Assembly: GCF_030124145.1 (NCBI RefSeq)
Contig: NZ_JASKMS010000015.1
Location: 62,001 to 126,000 of the forward strand
Direction of reading: 5' to 3'
Length of the DNA stretch: 64,000 nt
From: Streptomyces sp. 378
Lineage (GTDB): Bacteria; Actinomycetota; Actinomycetes; Streptomycetales; Streptomycetaceae
Below, piece by piece: positions 51,860 through 60,605 of this stretch. Position 1 is the stretch's first letter. The number at the start of each line of letters is the position of its first letter. The position numbers and the translations under genes are program-made. Below the pieces are notes generated by a model. It saw only the letters and a program-made list of their open reading frames with translations, was not told the DNA's origin and did no database searches.

Positions 51860-54346
51860 ATGCCAAGCACCGCCGCCCGCACCCGATGGAGAGTCGGTCT
51901 CACGACCACCGCCCTCCTGACGGCAGCAGCCCTCGTACCGGCCCCCGCGCACGCCGAGGACGTCACCGACTACGCGATCACCGTCCACCCGTCCGCTCAG
52001 GGCGCGAAGATCGACGACACGATGTACGGCGTCTTCTTCGAGGACATCAACCGGGCCGCCGACGGCGGTCTGTACGCCGAACTCGTGCAGAACCGCTCCT
52101 TCGAGTACTCCACCGCCGACAACGGCTCCTACACGCCCCTGACCTCCTGGACGGCCGGTGGCACGGCCCAGGTCGTGAACGACGCGGGCCGGCTCAACGC
52201 CCGCAACCGCAACTACCTCTCCCTGGGCGCCGGTTCATCCGTCACGAACGCCGGCTACAACACCGGCGTCAGGGTCGAGCAGGGCAAGAGGTACGACTTC
52301 TCGGTGTGGGCCCGCGCCGAGAGCGGCACCACGCTCACCGTCTCGCTGAAGGACGCCGCCGGCGGCCTGGCCACCGCCCGCCAGGTGGCCGTGAAGGGCG
52401 GCTGGACCAAGTACAAGGCCACCTTCACCGCCACCCGCACCAGTAACCGGGGCCGGCTCGCCGTCGCCTCGGCGAACGCCGCCGCGCTCGACGAGATATC
52501 GCTCTTTCCGCGCGACACCTACAAGAAACAGCCGAACGGCCTGCGCAAGGACCTCGCCGAGAAGATCGCCGCCCTGAAGCCCGGCTTCGTGCGCTTCCCC
52601 GGCGGCTGTCTGGTCAACACCGGCTCCATGGAGGACTACAGCGAGGCCTCGAACTGGCAGCGCAAGCGCAGCTACCAGTGGAAGGACACCATCGGCCCGG
52701 TCGAGGAGCGTGCCACCAACGCCAACTTCTGGGGCTACAACCAGAGCTACGGCCTCGGCTACTACGAGTACTTCCGCTTCTCCGAGGACATCGGCGCCAT
52801 GCCGCTGCCCGTCGTCCCCGCCCTGGTGACCGGCTGCGGCCAGAACAAGGCCACCGACGACGACGCCCTGCTCAAGCGGCACATCCAGGACGCCCTCGAC
52901 CTCATCGAGTTCGCGAACGGCTCGGCGACCTCGAAGTGGGGCAAGGTCCGCGCGCGGATGGGCCACCCCAAGCCCTTCCACCTGACCCACATAGGAGTCG
53001 GCAACGAGGAGAACCTCCCCGAGGAGTTCTTCGCCCGCTTCCAGCAGTTCCGGGCCGCGATCAAGGCGAAGCACCCGGACATCACCGTCATCTCCAACTC
53101 GGGCCCGGACGACGCCGGCGCGACCTTCGACACCGCCTGGCAGCTCAACCGCGAGGGCAAGGTCGACATGGTCGACGAGCACTACTACAACAGCCCGAAC
53201 TGGTTCCTCCAGAACAACGACCGCTACGACTCCTACGACAGGAACGGCCCCAAGGTCTTCCTCGGCGAGTACGCCTCCCAGGGCAACGCCTGGAAGAACG
53301 GCCTCTCCGAAGCCGCCTACATGACAGGCCTGGAGCGCAACGCGGACATCGTCAAGCTCGCCTCCTACGCCCCGCTGCTCGCCAACGAGGACTACGTGCA
53401 GTGGCGGCCCGACATGATCTGGTTCAACAACCGTGCCTCCTGGAACTCGGCCAACTACGAGGTCCAGAAGCTGTTCATGAACAACGTCGGTGACCGCGTG
53501 GTCCCCTCCGAGGCCACCACGACCCCGGACGTCAGCGGCCCCATCACCGGTGCCGTCGGCCTGTCGACGTGGGCGACCAGCGCCGCGTACGACGACGTGA
53601 AGGTCACCTCGGCGGACGGATCGACCCTGCTGAGCGACGACTTCTCCGGTGACGCCTCGCGGTGGAGGCACTCCGGCGCGGGCAGTTGGAGCATCCAGGA
53701 CGGGGCGTACGTCCAGACCGACACCGCCGCCGAGAACACCATGGTCACGGCGGGCGACCCGGCGTGGAAGGACTACGACCTGCATGTGAAGGCCACCAAG
53801 AAGTCCGGCAAGGAGGGCTTCCTCGTCGCCTTCGGCGTCAAGGACACCGGCAACTACTACTGGTGGAACCTCGGCGGCTGGAACAACACCCAGTCCGCGA
53901 TCGAGCAGGCCGTGGACGGCGGCAAGGGCACCCTGATGACGAAGGCCGGATCGATCGAGACCGGCCGTGCCTACGACATCGACATCAAGGTCCGCGGCCG
54001 CCAGGTCACCCTGTTCCTGGACGGTGAGGAGTGGGGCAGCTTCAAGGACGACAAGCCTGCCGAGCCGTTCCGCCAGGTCGTCACCGAGGACGCCCGGACC
54101 GGTGACCTGATCGTCAAGGTCGTCAACGCCCAGCCGGCCGAGGCCCGTACGGCCGTCGACCTCGGTGGCGCCAAGGTCTCCTCCACGGCCCGGGTGACCA
54201 CCCTGGCCGCCGACGAGGACGCCGTGAACACCGAGACGGACACCCCGGTGACGCCGGTGACGTCGACCTTCCGGGGTGTGGCGAAGAAGTTCACGTACAC
54301 CTTCCCGGCGAACTCCGTCACGTTCCTCAGGATCAAGCAGAGGTAG
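51860..54346 (+). CDS. secreted GH51-type alpha-L-arabinofuranosidase
   Basis: 828 residues from the ATG at 51860 (GGAG 5 bases upstream), giving a clean signal peptide (about 1-33, ends APAHA). Order: N-terminal strand region with YGVFFEDINRAADGGLYAEL, a carbohydrate-binding module (about 75-205), the GH51 barrel with acid/base Glu383 (GVGNEENLP) and nucleophile Glu470 (FLGEYASQ), an inserted beta-sandwich (about 575-725) and the C-terminal arabinofuranosidase domain. It removes arabinose from plant arabinoxylan or arabinan outside the cell. A hairpin terminator follows. Confidence 0.93.
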   Translation: MPSTAARTRWRVGLTTTALLTAAALVPAPAHAEDVTDYAITVHPSAQGAKIDDTMYGVFFEDINRAADGGLYAELVQNRSFEYSTADNGSYTPLTSWTAGGTAQVVNDAGRLNARNRNYLSLGAGSSVTNAGYNTGVRVEQGKRYDFSVWARAESGTTLTVSLKDAAGGLATARQVAVKGGWTKYKATFTATRTSNRGRLAVASANAAALDEISLFPRDTYKKQPNGLRKDLAEKIAALKPGFVRFPGGCLVNTGSMEDYSEASNWQRKRSYQWKDTIGPVEERATNANFWGYNQSYGLGYYEYFRFSEDIGAMPLPVVPALVTGCGQNKATDDDALLKRHIQDALDLIEFANGSATSKWGKVRARMGHPKPFHLTHIGVGNEENLPEEFFARFQQFRAAIKAKHPDITVISNSGPDDAGATFDTAWQLNREGKVDMVDEHYYNSPNWFLQNNDRYDSYDRNGPKVFLGEYASQGNAWKNGLSEAAYMTGLERNADIVKLASYAPLLANEDYVQWRPDMIWFNNRASWNSANYEVQKLFMNNVGDRVVPSEATTTPDVSGPITGAVGLSTWATSAAYDDVKVTSADGSTLLSDDFSGDASRWRHSGAGSWSIQDGAYVQTDTAAENTMVTAGDPAWKDYDLHVKATKKSGKEGFLVAFGVKDTGNYYWWNLGGWNNTQSAIEQAVDGGKGTLMTKAGSIETGRAYDIDIKVRGRQVTLFLDGEEWGSFKDDKPAEPFRQVVTEDARTGDLIVKVVNAQPAEARTAVDLGGAKVSSTARVTTLAADEDAVNTETDTPVTPVTSTFRGVAKKFTYTFPANSVTFLRIKQR

Positions 54347-54353
54347 GACCGCC

Positions 54354-54390
54354 GGTGCGGGCCGCTGCCCCCGGGGCAACGGCCCGCACC
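54354..54390 (+). terminator. hairpin terminator after arabinofuranosidase
   Basis: GGTGCGGGCCG (54354-54364) is the exact complement of CGGCCCGCACC (54380-54390), and GCCCC/GGGGC inside extends the stem. It starts 8 bases after the stop codon. Confidence 0.8.
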
Positions 54391-54896
54391 ACGCGCGTCA
54401 CCGCGAGCGGAGCCCGTCGCCGGTGTGCCCCACGCCGCCGTACCGTGACGCCCGCCGAGCGGGGCGGTGCGTGTTCTTCCCCGTGCGACGGGTCCGGGCG
54501 CGACGGTGGGGCGGGCTCAGCGGCGGGCCGTCCACCCCCGGGACCGTCGGCAGCGGCAGCGGCTGCTGCGCGAAGCGCCTCGCACCATTGCGCACCGGAG
54601 AGGTGCAACCGCCCTTCGGGGCCGGAACCTTTCCGGCGGATCGGGTGCCGGCTGCGGCTCACGCTCCGCGCCAGACGTCCGCGTGGCACTAGCCAGGCCA
54701 CCACTCGGCCGCTGGTCGTGGGCGGGCTGGGGAACCGGCTGCTCCTCGAGGTCTGTGGCGTCAACCACGTCGAAGAAGGAGGTCTTCGCGTCCGTGTGCC
54801 TGGGGGGCGACACGATTCGCCGGACGTTCCGCAGATGTCACCCCTACCACCGCCGCGACAGAAAGGACCCGTCGGACGTCGGCACTTGCCATCGTG
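54391..54896. other. intergenic region, possibly with decayed coding sequence
   Basis: About 500 bases between the terminator and the SDR operators. On the minus strand 54700-54813 translates to SPPRHTDAKTSFFDVVDATD and onward, which reads like protein, but the frame loses coding character beyond it and no start site is convincing. No intact gene is supported. Confidence 0.35.
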
Positions 54897-54935
54897 AAAC
54901 CGATCGGTTTACAGTCGAGTGAAACCGATCGGTTT
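54897..54935 (+). promoter_or_regulatory. two TetR operator palindromes before the SDR gene
   Basis: The perfect palindrome AAACCGATCGGTTT occurs at 54897-54910 and 54922-54935, centres 25 bases apart, 20 bases before the SDR start codon. A third copy lies before tetR at 60092-60105. The spacing and position over the promoter suggest repression. Confidence 0.8.
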
Positions 54936-54955
54936 TCTGGCGGAAGGGGCAGCTC

Positions 54956-55684
54956 ATGACCGACATCAAGGGCTCGGTGGCAGTGGTGACCGGCGGCAGC
55001 CGGGGAATAGGCAAGGCGCTGGTGCAGGCCCTCTACGAGAGGGGTGCCGCCAAGGTCTACGCGACGGCCCGCGATCCCCGCACCGTCACCCACCCGGACG
55101 CGGTTCCGCTGGCCCTCGAGATGACCGATCCGGAATCCGTCGCAGCGGCCGCGGATCAGGTCGAGGACGCCACCATCCTGATCAACAACGCCGGAGCGCT
55201 GCTCGGCGGGTCCTTCCTCGACTCCCCGGTCGACGACGTCCGCCGCGAGTTCGAGATCAACTTCTTCGGGCCCCTGCACACCACCCGTGCGTTCGTTCCG
55301 GTCCTGGAACGCAACGGGGGCGGTCACATCCTCACCGTCCACTCGGTGCTGTCCTGGGTGACGTTCCCCGGCGTGGAGGCGTACAGCGCGTCCAAGTCCG
55401 CGCTGTGGTCACAGACGAACGCGCTGCGCCTGGCGCTGCGCCCGCGTGGGATCACCGTTACGGGACTGCACGTCGGCTACGTCGACACCGACCTGGTCGC
55501 CGGCCTCGACGCGCCCAAGAACTCCCCGCACACCGTCGCGGAGCTGGCCCTCGACGGCATCCAGGCCAACGCGCCCGAGGTCCTCATCGACGACCTGACC
55601 CGCCAGGTCAAGGGCGCCCTGTCCGCTGACGTCACAGCTCTCTATCCCCAAGTAGCCGCAGGCGCCCAGGACTTGCCCGAGTGA
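54956..55684 (+). CDS. short-chain dehydrogenase/reductase in TetR-controlled operon
   Basis: 242 residues. Classical SDR: TGGSRGIG (about 13-20), NNAG, the catalytic Ser in HSVLSW, Tyr143 and Lys147 (YSASK). GGAAGGGG lies 6 bases before the ATG. Two copies of the AAACCGATCGGTTT palindrome lie directly upstream. First gene of an apparent operon with the alpha/beta hydrolase and CocE-type esterase. The substrate is unknown. Confidence 0.9.
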   Translation: MTDIKGSVAVVTGGSRGIGKALVQALYERGAAKVYATARDPRTVTHPDAVPLALEMTDPESVAAAADQVEDATILINNAGALLGGSFLDSPVDDVRREFEINFFGPLHTTRAFVPVLERNGGGHILTVHSVLSWVTFPGVEAYSASKSALWSQTNALRLALRPRGITVTGLHVGYVDTDLVAGLDAPKNSPHTVAELALDGIQANAPEVLIDDLTRQVKGALSADVTALYPQVAAGAQDLPE

Positions 55685-55764
55685 GGCGTACCGCGGCCGC
55701 GTCGCGGACGTGCACCGGCGACGGGCCGGGTACGGCCGGAGCCATCACATCCCAGGAGATGAAC

Positions 55765-56646
55765 ATGCCAGTGACCAGCGGAACCGAATCCGCCATCAGG
55801 ATCCCCGGAACCAGCACCCACTTCCTCGACCCGAACCCCACAGAGGGCCGAGGCGAGGGACGGCTGCGCTACCTCGCAGGCGGAACGGGCGCGCCGCTGG
55901 TCCTGCTGCACACCGTGCGCACCCAGGCCGAGCACTTCCGCCACCTCATCCCGCTGGTCCAGGAGCGGTACACCGTATACGCGCTCGATCTGCCCGGCAT
56001 GGGCTACTCGCAGATCGTGCCCGGCGCCTCCTACGAGGAGCCCGCCATGCGTACCGCGGTCAAGAGACTTCTCACCCAACTGGATCTGCGTGACGTCACG
56101 CTGCTGGGGGAGTCGATGGGCGCCGTGCTCGCCCTCACCGCGGCGGCCGATCTCCCCGAGCGGGTCCGTCGGGTCGTGGCGGTCAACCCCTACGACTACG
56201 CGGGCGGAATCGCCAGGTCAGGTCTCCTGGCACGGCTGATCGTCCCCGGCATCCTCGCGCCCGGTGTAGGACCGGCCTTCGCCAAGGTGGAGCCCCGGCC
56301 CGTCATGCGCGCGGTGCTGAGCGGCGGCCTCGTCGACAAGACCGCTCTGCGGGCCGACTACCTGGACGAACTCCTCAAGGTCGGCCGCCGCCCGGGATAC
56401 CCGACCGTCGCCCGTGCCGTGTACGGGAACCTGCCCAGCCTCGCCGCGGCCCGCCCCCGCTATCCCGAGGTCACCGCACCGGTCCACCTGATCTACGGGG
56501 AGCAGGACTGGTCCCGCGCCTCGGACCGGCAGGCGAACAGACAACTGCTCCCCGAAGCCGATTTCCAGCAGGTCCGGCAGGCCGGCCACTTCATCGCCCT
56601 GGAAAGGCCCGATGTGCCGGCCGAGCTCCTGAACTCGGTCGGCTGA
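55765..56646 (+). CDS. alpha/beta hydrolase
   Basis: 293 residues from the ATG at 55765, which has AGGAG 6 bases before it. Alpha/beta fold with the nucleophile elbow LLGESMGAV (Ser117), the acid Asp in IYGEQDW and the His in QAGHFIALERP near the C-terminus, so the triad is complete. The middle cap helices (YAGGIARSGLLARLIVP) are short. It follows the SDR by 80 bases. Substrate unknown. Confidence 0.88.
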   Translation: MPVTSGTESAIRIPGTSTHFLDPNPTEGRGEGRLRYLAGGTGAPLVLLHTVRTQAEHFRHLIPLVQERYTVYALDLPGMGYSQIVPGASYEEPAMRTAVKRLLTQLDLRDVTLLGESMGAVLALTAAADLPERVRRVVAVNPYDYAGGIARSGLLARLIVPGILAPGVGPAFAKVEPRPVMRAVLSGGLVDKTALRADYLDELLKVGRRPGYPTVARAVYGNLPSLAAARPRYPEVTAPVHLIYGEQDWSRASDRQANRQLLPEADFQQVRQAGHFIALERPDVPAELLNSVG

Positions 56647-56751
56647 TCACTTCCGCGGCCGCGGGACACCACCCCCGTTCGGGGGTGGTGCGTGCAAGGA
56701 CACTGACGGCACCATGGCGCGCCACACGCCGGGGCCGCGAAGGAGCAGCAC

Positions 56752-58434
56752 ATGACGGAGATCCAGATCGAGTTCGATGTCCCGGCACAGATGCGTGACG
56801 GCACCGTGCTGCGCGCGGACGTCTACCGGCCGGGCGGTACGGGCCCCTGGCCGGTGCTCCTGAGCCGCCTGCCGTACGGCAAGCAGACGCCCATGATGAC
56901 CGTTGTGCTCGATCCTCCGGCGGCGGCCAGGCGTGGCTTCATGGTCGTCCTCCAGGACACCCGTGGCCGGTTCGCCTCCGAGGGGGAATGGGAGCCGTGG
57001 ACGTACGAGGGGAGCGACGGGTACGACACCGTACGGTGGGCCGCCGCCTTGCCCGGCTCGAACGGCTCCGTCGGCATGGTGGGCGGCAGCTACTTCGGCA
57101 ACACGCAGTGGATGGCGGCACTGTCGAAGCCGCCCGAGCTCAAGGCCATCGCGCCGATGATCACCTGGTCCGATCCGGACGACGGACTGTGGACGCGCGG
57201 CGGCGCGATCGAACTCGGTATCACCGCGCCCTGGTCGCTGATGCAGGGCGCCGACACCTTGATGCGCCGTCACCGCACCGATGTCGGCGGGCTCGTGAAC
57301 AGCATCACCGGGCTCGTCCAGGACCTCGACGGCCTGGCGAGCGGCGGTTACGGGGAGCTGCCCGCCGGGAGGTTTCCCGCGTTCGCACGGCACGACCTTC
57401 CCGAACTTGGCTACGAACGGTCCCGACGGGATCCCGAGTGGGCGCGGTCCTGCCGCGTCGCGGGCCGGCACGGCGAGGTCGACCTGCCCACCTTCCAGGT
57501 CGGCGGCTGGTACGACATCTTCAGCCAGGGCACGCTCGACAACTTCACCGCCATGCGCCGCGCCGGCCGGTCCGCCACGTTGGTCATGGGCCCCTGGACC
57601 CACACCAACTGGCAGCACGTGGTGGGTGACGTCAACTTCGGGTTCAGCGCGAACTCCGAGTTCATGGGCATGCGCGGACGCCTGCACGGCATGCAACTCG
57701 ACTGGTTCGAGCGCACGCTCGGTGAAGGCGGGGGTGATGTTCCCGAGCCGGACACGGGCAAGGTCCTGTTGTTCGTGATGGGGATCAACCAGTGGCGCGA
57801 GGAGACGGAATGGCCCCTGTCGCGGGCCGTGGACACGGCCTTCCATCTGCGCGCGGACGGACGCCTGACGCCTGAGCCGCCGTCCACCGCCGAACAGCCC
57901 GAGGAGTTCACCTACGACCCCATGGATCCGGTACCCACCACCGGCGGCGCGCTCCTCATGACCGACGATTTCCGTTCCGGGCCGCTCGACCAGAGCAGCG
58001 TGGAGGCGCGCGAGGACGTCCTGGTCTTCACCACCGAACCGCTCGCCGAGGACACCGAGGTGACCGGTCGCATCCGGGCGGTGCTCTTCGCCGCCACGGA
58101 CGGGCCCTCGACCGACTGGGTGGCACGTCTGTGCGACGTCGACGAGGAGGGTGTCTCCCGTAACGTGGCCGACGGCATCGTGCGGGTGCGCGCGGCGACA
58201 CCGGGTGTGCCGGCTGAGCACGTGGTGGACCTGTGGTCGACCAGCATCGTCTTCCGGGCAGGGCACCGGATACGGGTCCAGGTCACCTCCAGCAACTTCC
58301 CCCGCTGGGACCGCAACCTCAACACGGGCGAGCCCGAGGACCGCGCGATCACGGCACGAGTGGCCCGGCAGCAGGTCTTCCACGACCCCGGCCGGCCGTC
58401 TCGCCTCGTCCTGCCGGTGGTTCCGGTCCCGTAA
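56752..58434 (+). CDS. CocE/NonD-family hydrolase (X-Pro dipeptidyl-peptidase-like esterase)
   Basis: 560 residues. N-terminal alpha/beta hydrolase domain with MRDGTVLRADVYRP, the nucleophile Ser113 in GGSYFG, and a helical cap; the C-terminal part (from about 335) is the jelly-roll PepX_C domain (TEVTGRIRAVLFAATDGPSTDWVARL). The family includes cocaine esterase, glutaryl-7-ACA acylase and related acyl hydrolases. Cytoplasmic, as no signal peptide is seen. Downstream of the hydrolase by 105 bases; a 25-bp-stem palindrome follows. Confidence 0.9.
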   Translation: MTEIQIEFDVPAQMRDGTVLRADVYRPGGTGPWPVLLSRLPYGKQTPMMTVVLDPPAAARRGFMVVLQDTRGRFASEGEWEPWTYEGSDGYDTVRWAAALPGSNGSVGMVGGSYFGNTQWMAALSKPPELKAIAPMITWSDPDDGLWTRGGAIELGITAPWSLMQGADTLMRRHRTDVGGLVNSITGLVQDLDGLASGGYGELPAGRFPAFARHDLPELGYERSRRDPEWARSCRVAGRHGEVDLPTFQVGGWYDIFSQGTLDNFTAMRRAGRSATLVMGPWTHTNWQHVVGDVNFGFSANSEFMGMRGRLHGMQLDWFERTLGEGGGDVPEPDTGKVLLFVMGINQWREETEWPLSRAVDTAFHLRADGRLTPEPPSTAEQPEEFTYDPMDPVPTTGGALLMTDDFRSGPLDQSSVEAREDVLVFTTEPLAEDTEVTGRIRAVLFAATDGPSTDWVARLCDVDEEGVSRNVADGIVRVRAATPGVPAEHVVDLWSTSIVFRAGHRIRVQVTSSNFPRWDRNLNTGEPEDRAITARVARQQVFHDPGRPSRLVLPVVPVP

Positions 58435-58552
58435 GAAGCGCCGGAGATCCACTTGGGCGACCAGGCACCGTCAGCTCGCCCGGCGCGATTCTCGCCCAGG
58501 CCGCGACCCCTTTCGGGGACAAGATCGCACTGGTGACCTCGACGCGGTCGGA

Positions 58553-58604
58553 ATCCGCCCCCGCCGTGATGGCCCTGCACAGGGCCATCACGGCGGGGGC
58601 GGAT
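58553..58604 (+). terminator. 52-base palindrome (25-bp perfect stem), probable terminator
   Basis: Positions 58553-58577 are the exact complement of 58580-58604, with a 2-base CA spacer; the inner arm reads GTGATGGCCCTG and the outer arm is GC-rich. It lies 119 bases after the CocE-type gene and is followed by CAGTTT. A terminator is most likely, although such a long perfect palindrome is unusual. Confidence 0.7.
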
Positions 58605-58621
58605 CAGTTTCCAGCCCTGCA

Positions 58622-58785
58622 GCGGCGTCCTGGGCCGACGCCGTCACCGTCGGCGAGATGGCACTGGCCAACCCCGACCCGGTCGAGCGCCTCCGCTCCG
58701 GCGCACCCCTGAACACCCCCGACCCCGCCACCTTCTATGGCGGCGACGCGGCTGCTACACCGACTATCCGACCCTCGCCGCTTGA
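58622..58785 (+). pseudogene. C-terminal remnant of an old yellow enzyme/alkene reductase
   Basis: The frame reads SWADAVTVGEMALANPDPVE, then RLRSGAPLNTPDPATFYGGD, the usual end of OYE-type ene-reductases. After a frameshift near 58748 the expected last residues YTDYPTLAA and a stop (58783-58785) continue in another frame. The N-terminal 300 or so residues are missing. It is a decayed fragment, possibly a former member of the TetR-controlled operon. Confidence 0.7.
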
Positions 58786-59489
58786 CGAGAGCGACCGGCG
58801 TCCGTGGCAGGCACAGGCTGCGGACGCCTCGACATGCCGGCGGTGCACGTCGACCCGGCAGCCCGAGCAGTCACGGGTCGCCGGGCCGTCGGGCGTCGGT
58901 GGGGGCCGGATCACCGGGTCCGGCGCGTCAGGTACGCGCGCGTCGTCGGCCGCGTGCAAGAAGGCAGATGGTCCGCGCGGGGCCTCTCGCTTCGTGCGAG
59001 GACATGTCCTGCGGCGGCGGTGCGCGGGGCAGGCAGGTGCGAAGGTGTGTCCCGCTTCAGAGCCTGCGGGTGGGCGGGCTGCCGTACTGCTCGTCGGTGA
59101 CCTTCTCCAGCCAGGTGGTCTCGGGCCGGTCGTCGCCGGGGCCCTTACGGGACCGGCACGATGGGGAGCCGAGCGGCGAGGACGGCGGACGAGTCGTCGC
59201 AGGAGTGTCGCCCGCGCGGATCCGCCCGCGCAGGGCCTGGTGACGCAACCCGGGTTTTCACGGCCTTGCGGCGGACGACAGGCCTTGGGCTCGCCGGTCC
59301 GGCAACTCCGCACCGTGCGCTCGGGCAAACTCCGGAAGGGCGTGATCCTCAACCCACGTACCGTCATCGGGCTTTCCTCCGGTTGGCCGGAAGCGAGGGC
59401 GTGAGGCGACGGGGGTTGCTGCGGCCGCCGGTGATGGGCGACGACCCGGAGAGCGCATCAGTCACCGGGCCCGCTCGAGGCGGGTCGTG
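58786..59489. other. gene-poor decayed region upstream of tetR's 3' end
   Basis: About 700 bases with no intact gene apart from the remnant listed at 59057-59146. Frames on both strands are open for stretches, as expected from GC content, but none has a ribosome-binding site, a family motif or a consistent codon pattern. Confidence 0.5.
59057..59146 (-). pseudogene. possible C-terminal remnant of a cupin-type protein
   Basis: About 28 codons read GDDRPETTWLEKVTDEQYGS and end PPTRRL-stop. WLEKVTDEQY resembles the C-terminus of some cupin/dioxygenase-like proteins. Upstream sequence on this strand loses similarity at once. Weak evidence, but it fits the decayed character of 58435-59489, which holds no intact gene. 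Confidence 0.3.
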
Positions 59490-60059
59490 TCAGCGCATGC
59501 CCGCCGCGTCGAGCAGGGCGGTCAGGGTGGGGGTGATGAGTCCGGACAGGTTGTCGGCCCGGATTCCCGCGCGGGCGCTGGCGCCGTCGAAGACCAGGCT
59601 GAGCTGCCGGGCCAGCAGGTCGGGATCGCTCGCACCGCCCTGTTCGGCCTCGGAACGGAAGAAGGCCGTCAGGCCCGCCTTGATCTGGTGGGCCACCCGG
59701 CTCGCAGGGTGACTCTGGTCCTTGAGCTCGACCTGCACGGCCAGGTAAGGGCAGCCGCGGAACTCGGGCGCATCCGCCTGCGAGGCCACCTGTTCGAAGA
59801 CGTGCAGAATCCGCTCGCGGGGTGACCGGCCATCGTCCACCGCGGGCAGGAGCCCGGCCACGTAGGCGGAGGCGCGGTTCTCCAGGCTCGCTGCCAGCAG
59901 TTCGTCCTTGCTCTCGAACAGCTGGTACAGGGAGCGCTTCGACACCCCCGCCGCCTTGCACAGTGCCTCGACGCCGATGCCGACACCGTCTCGGTAGGTG
60001 AGCGTTGCCGCGGCGTTCAGCAGCCGCTCTCGGGGGCTTGGCCTCACTTCGGTGGTCAT
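59490..60059 (-). CDS. TetR-family repressor, probably autoregulated
   Basis: 189 residues. N-terminal TetR HTH (about 10-56: RERLLNAAATLTYRDGVGIG, then VEALCKAAGVSKRSLYQLFE) and a helical ligand domain with CPYLAVQVELKDQSHPA, like the YcdC/AcrR-type group. The palindrome AAACCGATCGGTTT lies 33-46 bases upstream of its start and twice before the SDR gene at 54956, so it probably represses itself and that operon. The inducer is unknown. Confidence 0.92.
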   Translation of the reverse strand: MTTEVRPSPRERLLNAAATLTYRDGVGIGVEALCKAAGVSKRSLYQLFESKDELLAASLENRASAYVAGLLPAVDDGRSPRERILHVFEQVASQADAPEFRGCPYLAVQVELKDQSHPASRVAHQIKAGLTAFFRSEAEQGGASDPDLLARQLSLVFDGASARAGIRADNLSGLITPTLTALLDAAGMR

Positions 60060-60091
60060 ACCGCCAGGTTAACCCGAAGTGGAGGAATTGA

Positions 60092-60105
60092 AAACCGATC
60101 GGTTT
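60092..60105 (-). promoter_or_regulatory. TetR operator palindrome before tetR
   Basis: Third exact copy of AAACCGATCGGTTT, matching 54897-54910 and 54922-54935. It is placed to cover the tetR promoter. Confidence 0.8.
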
Positions 60106-60107
60106 CC

Positions 60108-60487
60108 TTGAAAGGGGTCGCACGGCGCGCAGATCCCTTTGTCCACATCCCGTACGTCGCCCAGCCGGCCCCCGTCCCCGAGGTGCCCGCTGGTGCGGAC
60201 CACGACGTGGTGCCCTCGATCGCGGGATCGATCCAGAGCGCCAAGGGCGAAACTCACACGGCCACGCTCATCCTCGAATGCCTTGAACGCAGCGGCAAGA
60301 AGTACGACGTACACGAGGTCCTCGGACTCCTGAGCCAGCAGCAGGACGCCTCCAAGGCCGCAGTCGCCGTCCGGCGCGCAGCGCAGCTCGTTTTCGTGGG
60401 CGCCACCCGTCCCACTCACCTGCCGCCTTCGCCGCGCACCGCACAAGAGCCGAACCGTACGTCCAGGCGATGACGGCCCGCGGCTGA
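60108..60487 (+). pseudogene. frameshifted C-terminal remnant of a UvrD/Rep-like helicase
   Basis: The frame from about 60220 reads GSIQSAKGETHTATLILECL, helicase motif V of UvrD-like SF1 enzymes, then LVFVGATRPTHL, motif VI. After a frameshift near 60420 the normal ending AAFAAHRTRAEPYVQAMTAR and a stop (60485-60487) continues in the next frame. The first several hundred residues are absent and no ribosome-binding site is seen. UvrD-like proteins of this sort occur beside OLD-type nucleases, as in Gabija, so this may be a relic of a lost defence locus. Confidence 0.75.
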
Positions 60488-60504
60488 TGTGACCGAGAAC
60501 TTTA

Positions 60505-60594
60505 GTTGGCGAATCATGGACTGAGACGCGCAGGTCGGGAGCGCGTGGAGAATCCTTGTTGGCAAATCATGAGAGGCATAGTTGGCGAATCATG
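60505..60594 (+). repeat. three direct repeats GTTGGCRAATCATG
   Basis: Copies at 60505-60518, 60558-60571 and 60581-60594 share 14 positions with one A/G difference. Start-to-start spacings are 53 and 23 bases, all in one orientation. Copies 2 and 3 extend to ...CATGAG. They lie between the helicase remnant and the large accessory gene. Could be transposon or integrase end sequences or regulator sites. Confidence 0.7.
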
Positions 60595-60605
60595 AGCTTG
60601 GATGC

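Noticed and set aside
54355..54897. Frame of 180 codons between arabinofuranosidase and SDR
   Set aside because: Begins inside the terminator hairpin, is Arg/Ala/Pro-rich and has no motif or ribosome-binding site.
58233..58712. Plus-strand frame crossing the end of the CocE-type gene, containing SSPGAILAQAATPFGDKIAL
   Set aside because: It overlaps the real esterase C-terminus and runs through the 52-base palindrome, so a translated gene is unlikely; part may be a relic.
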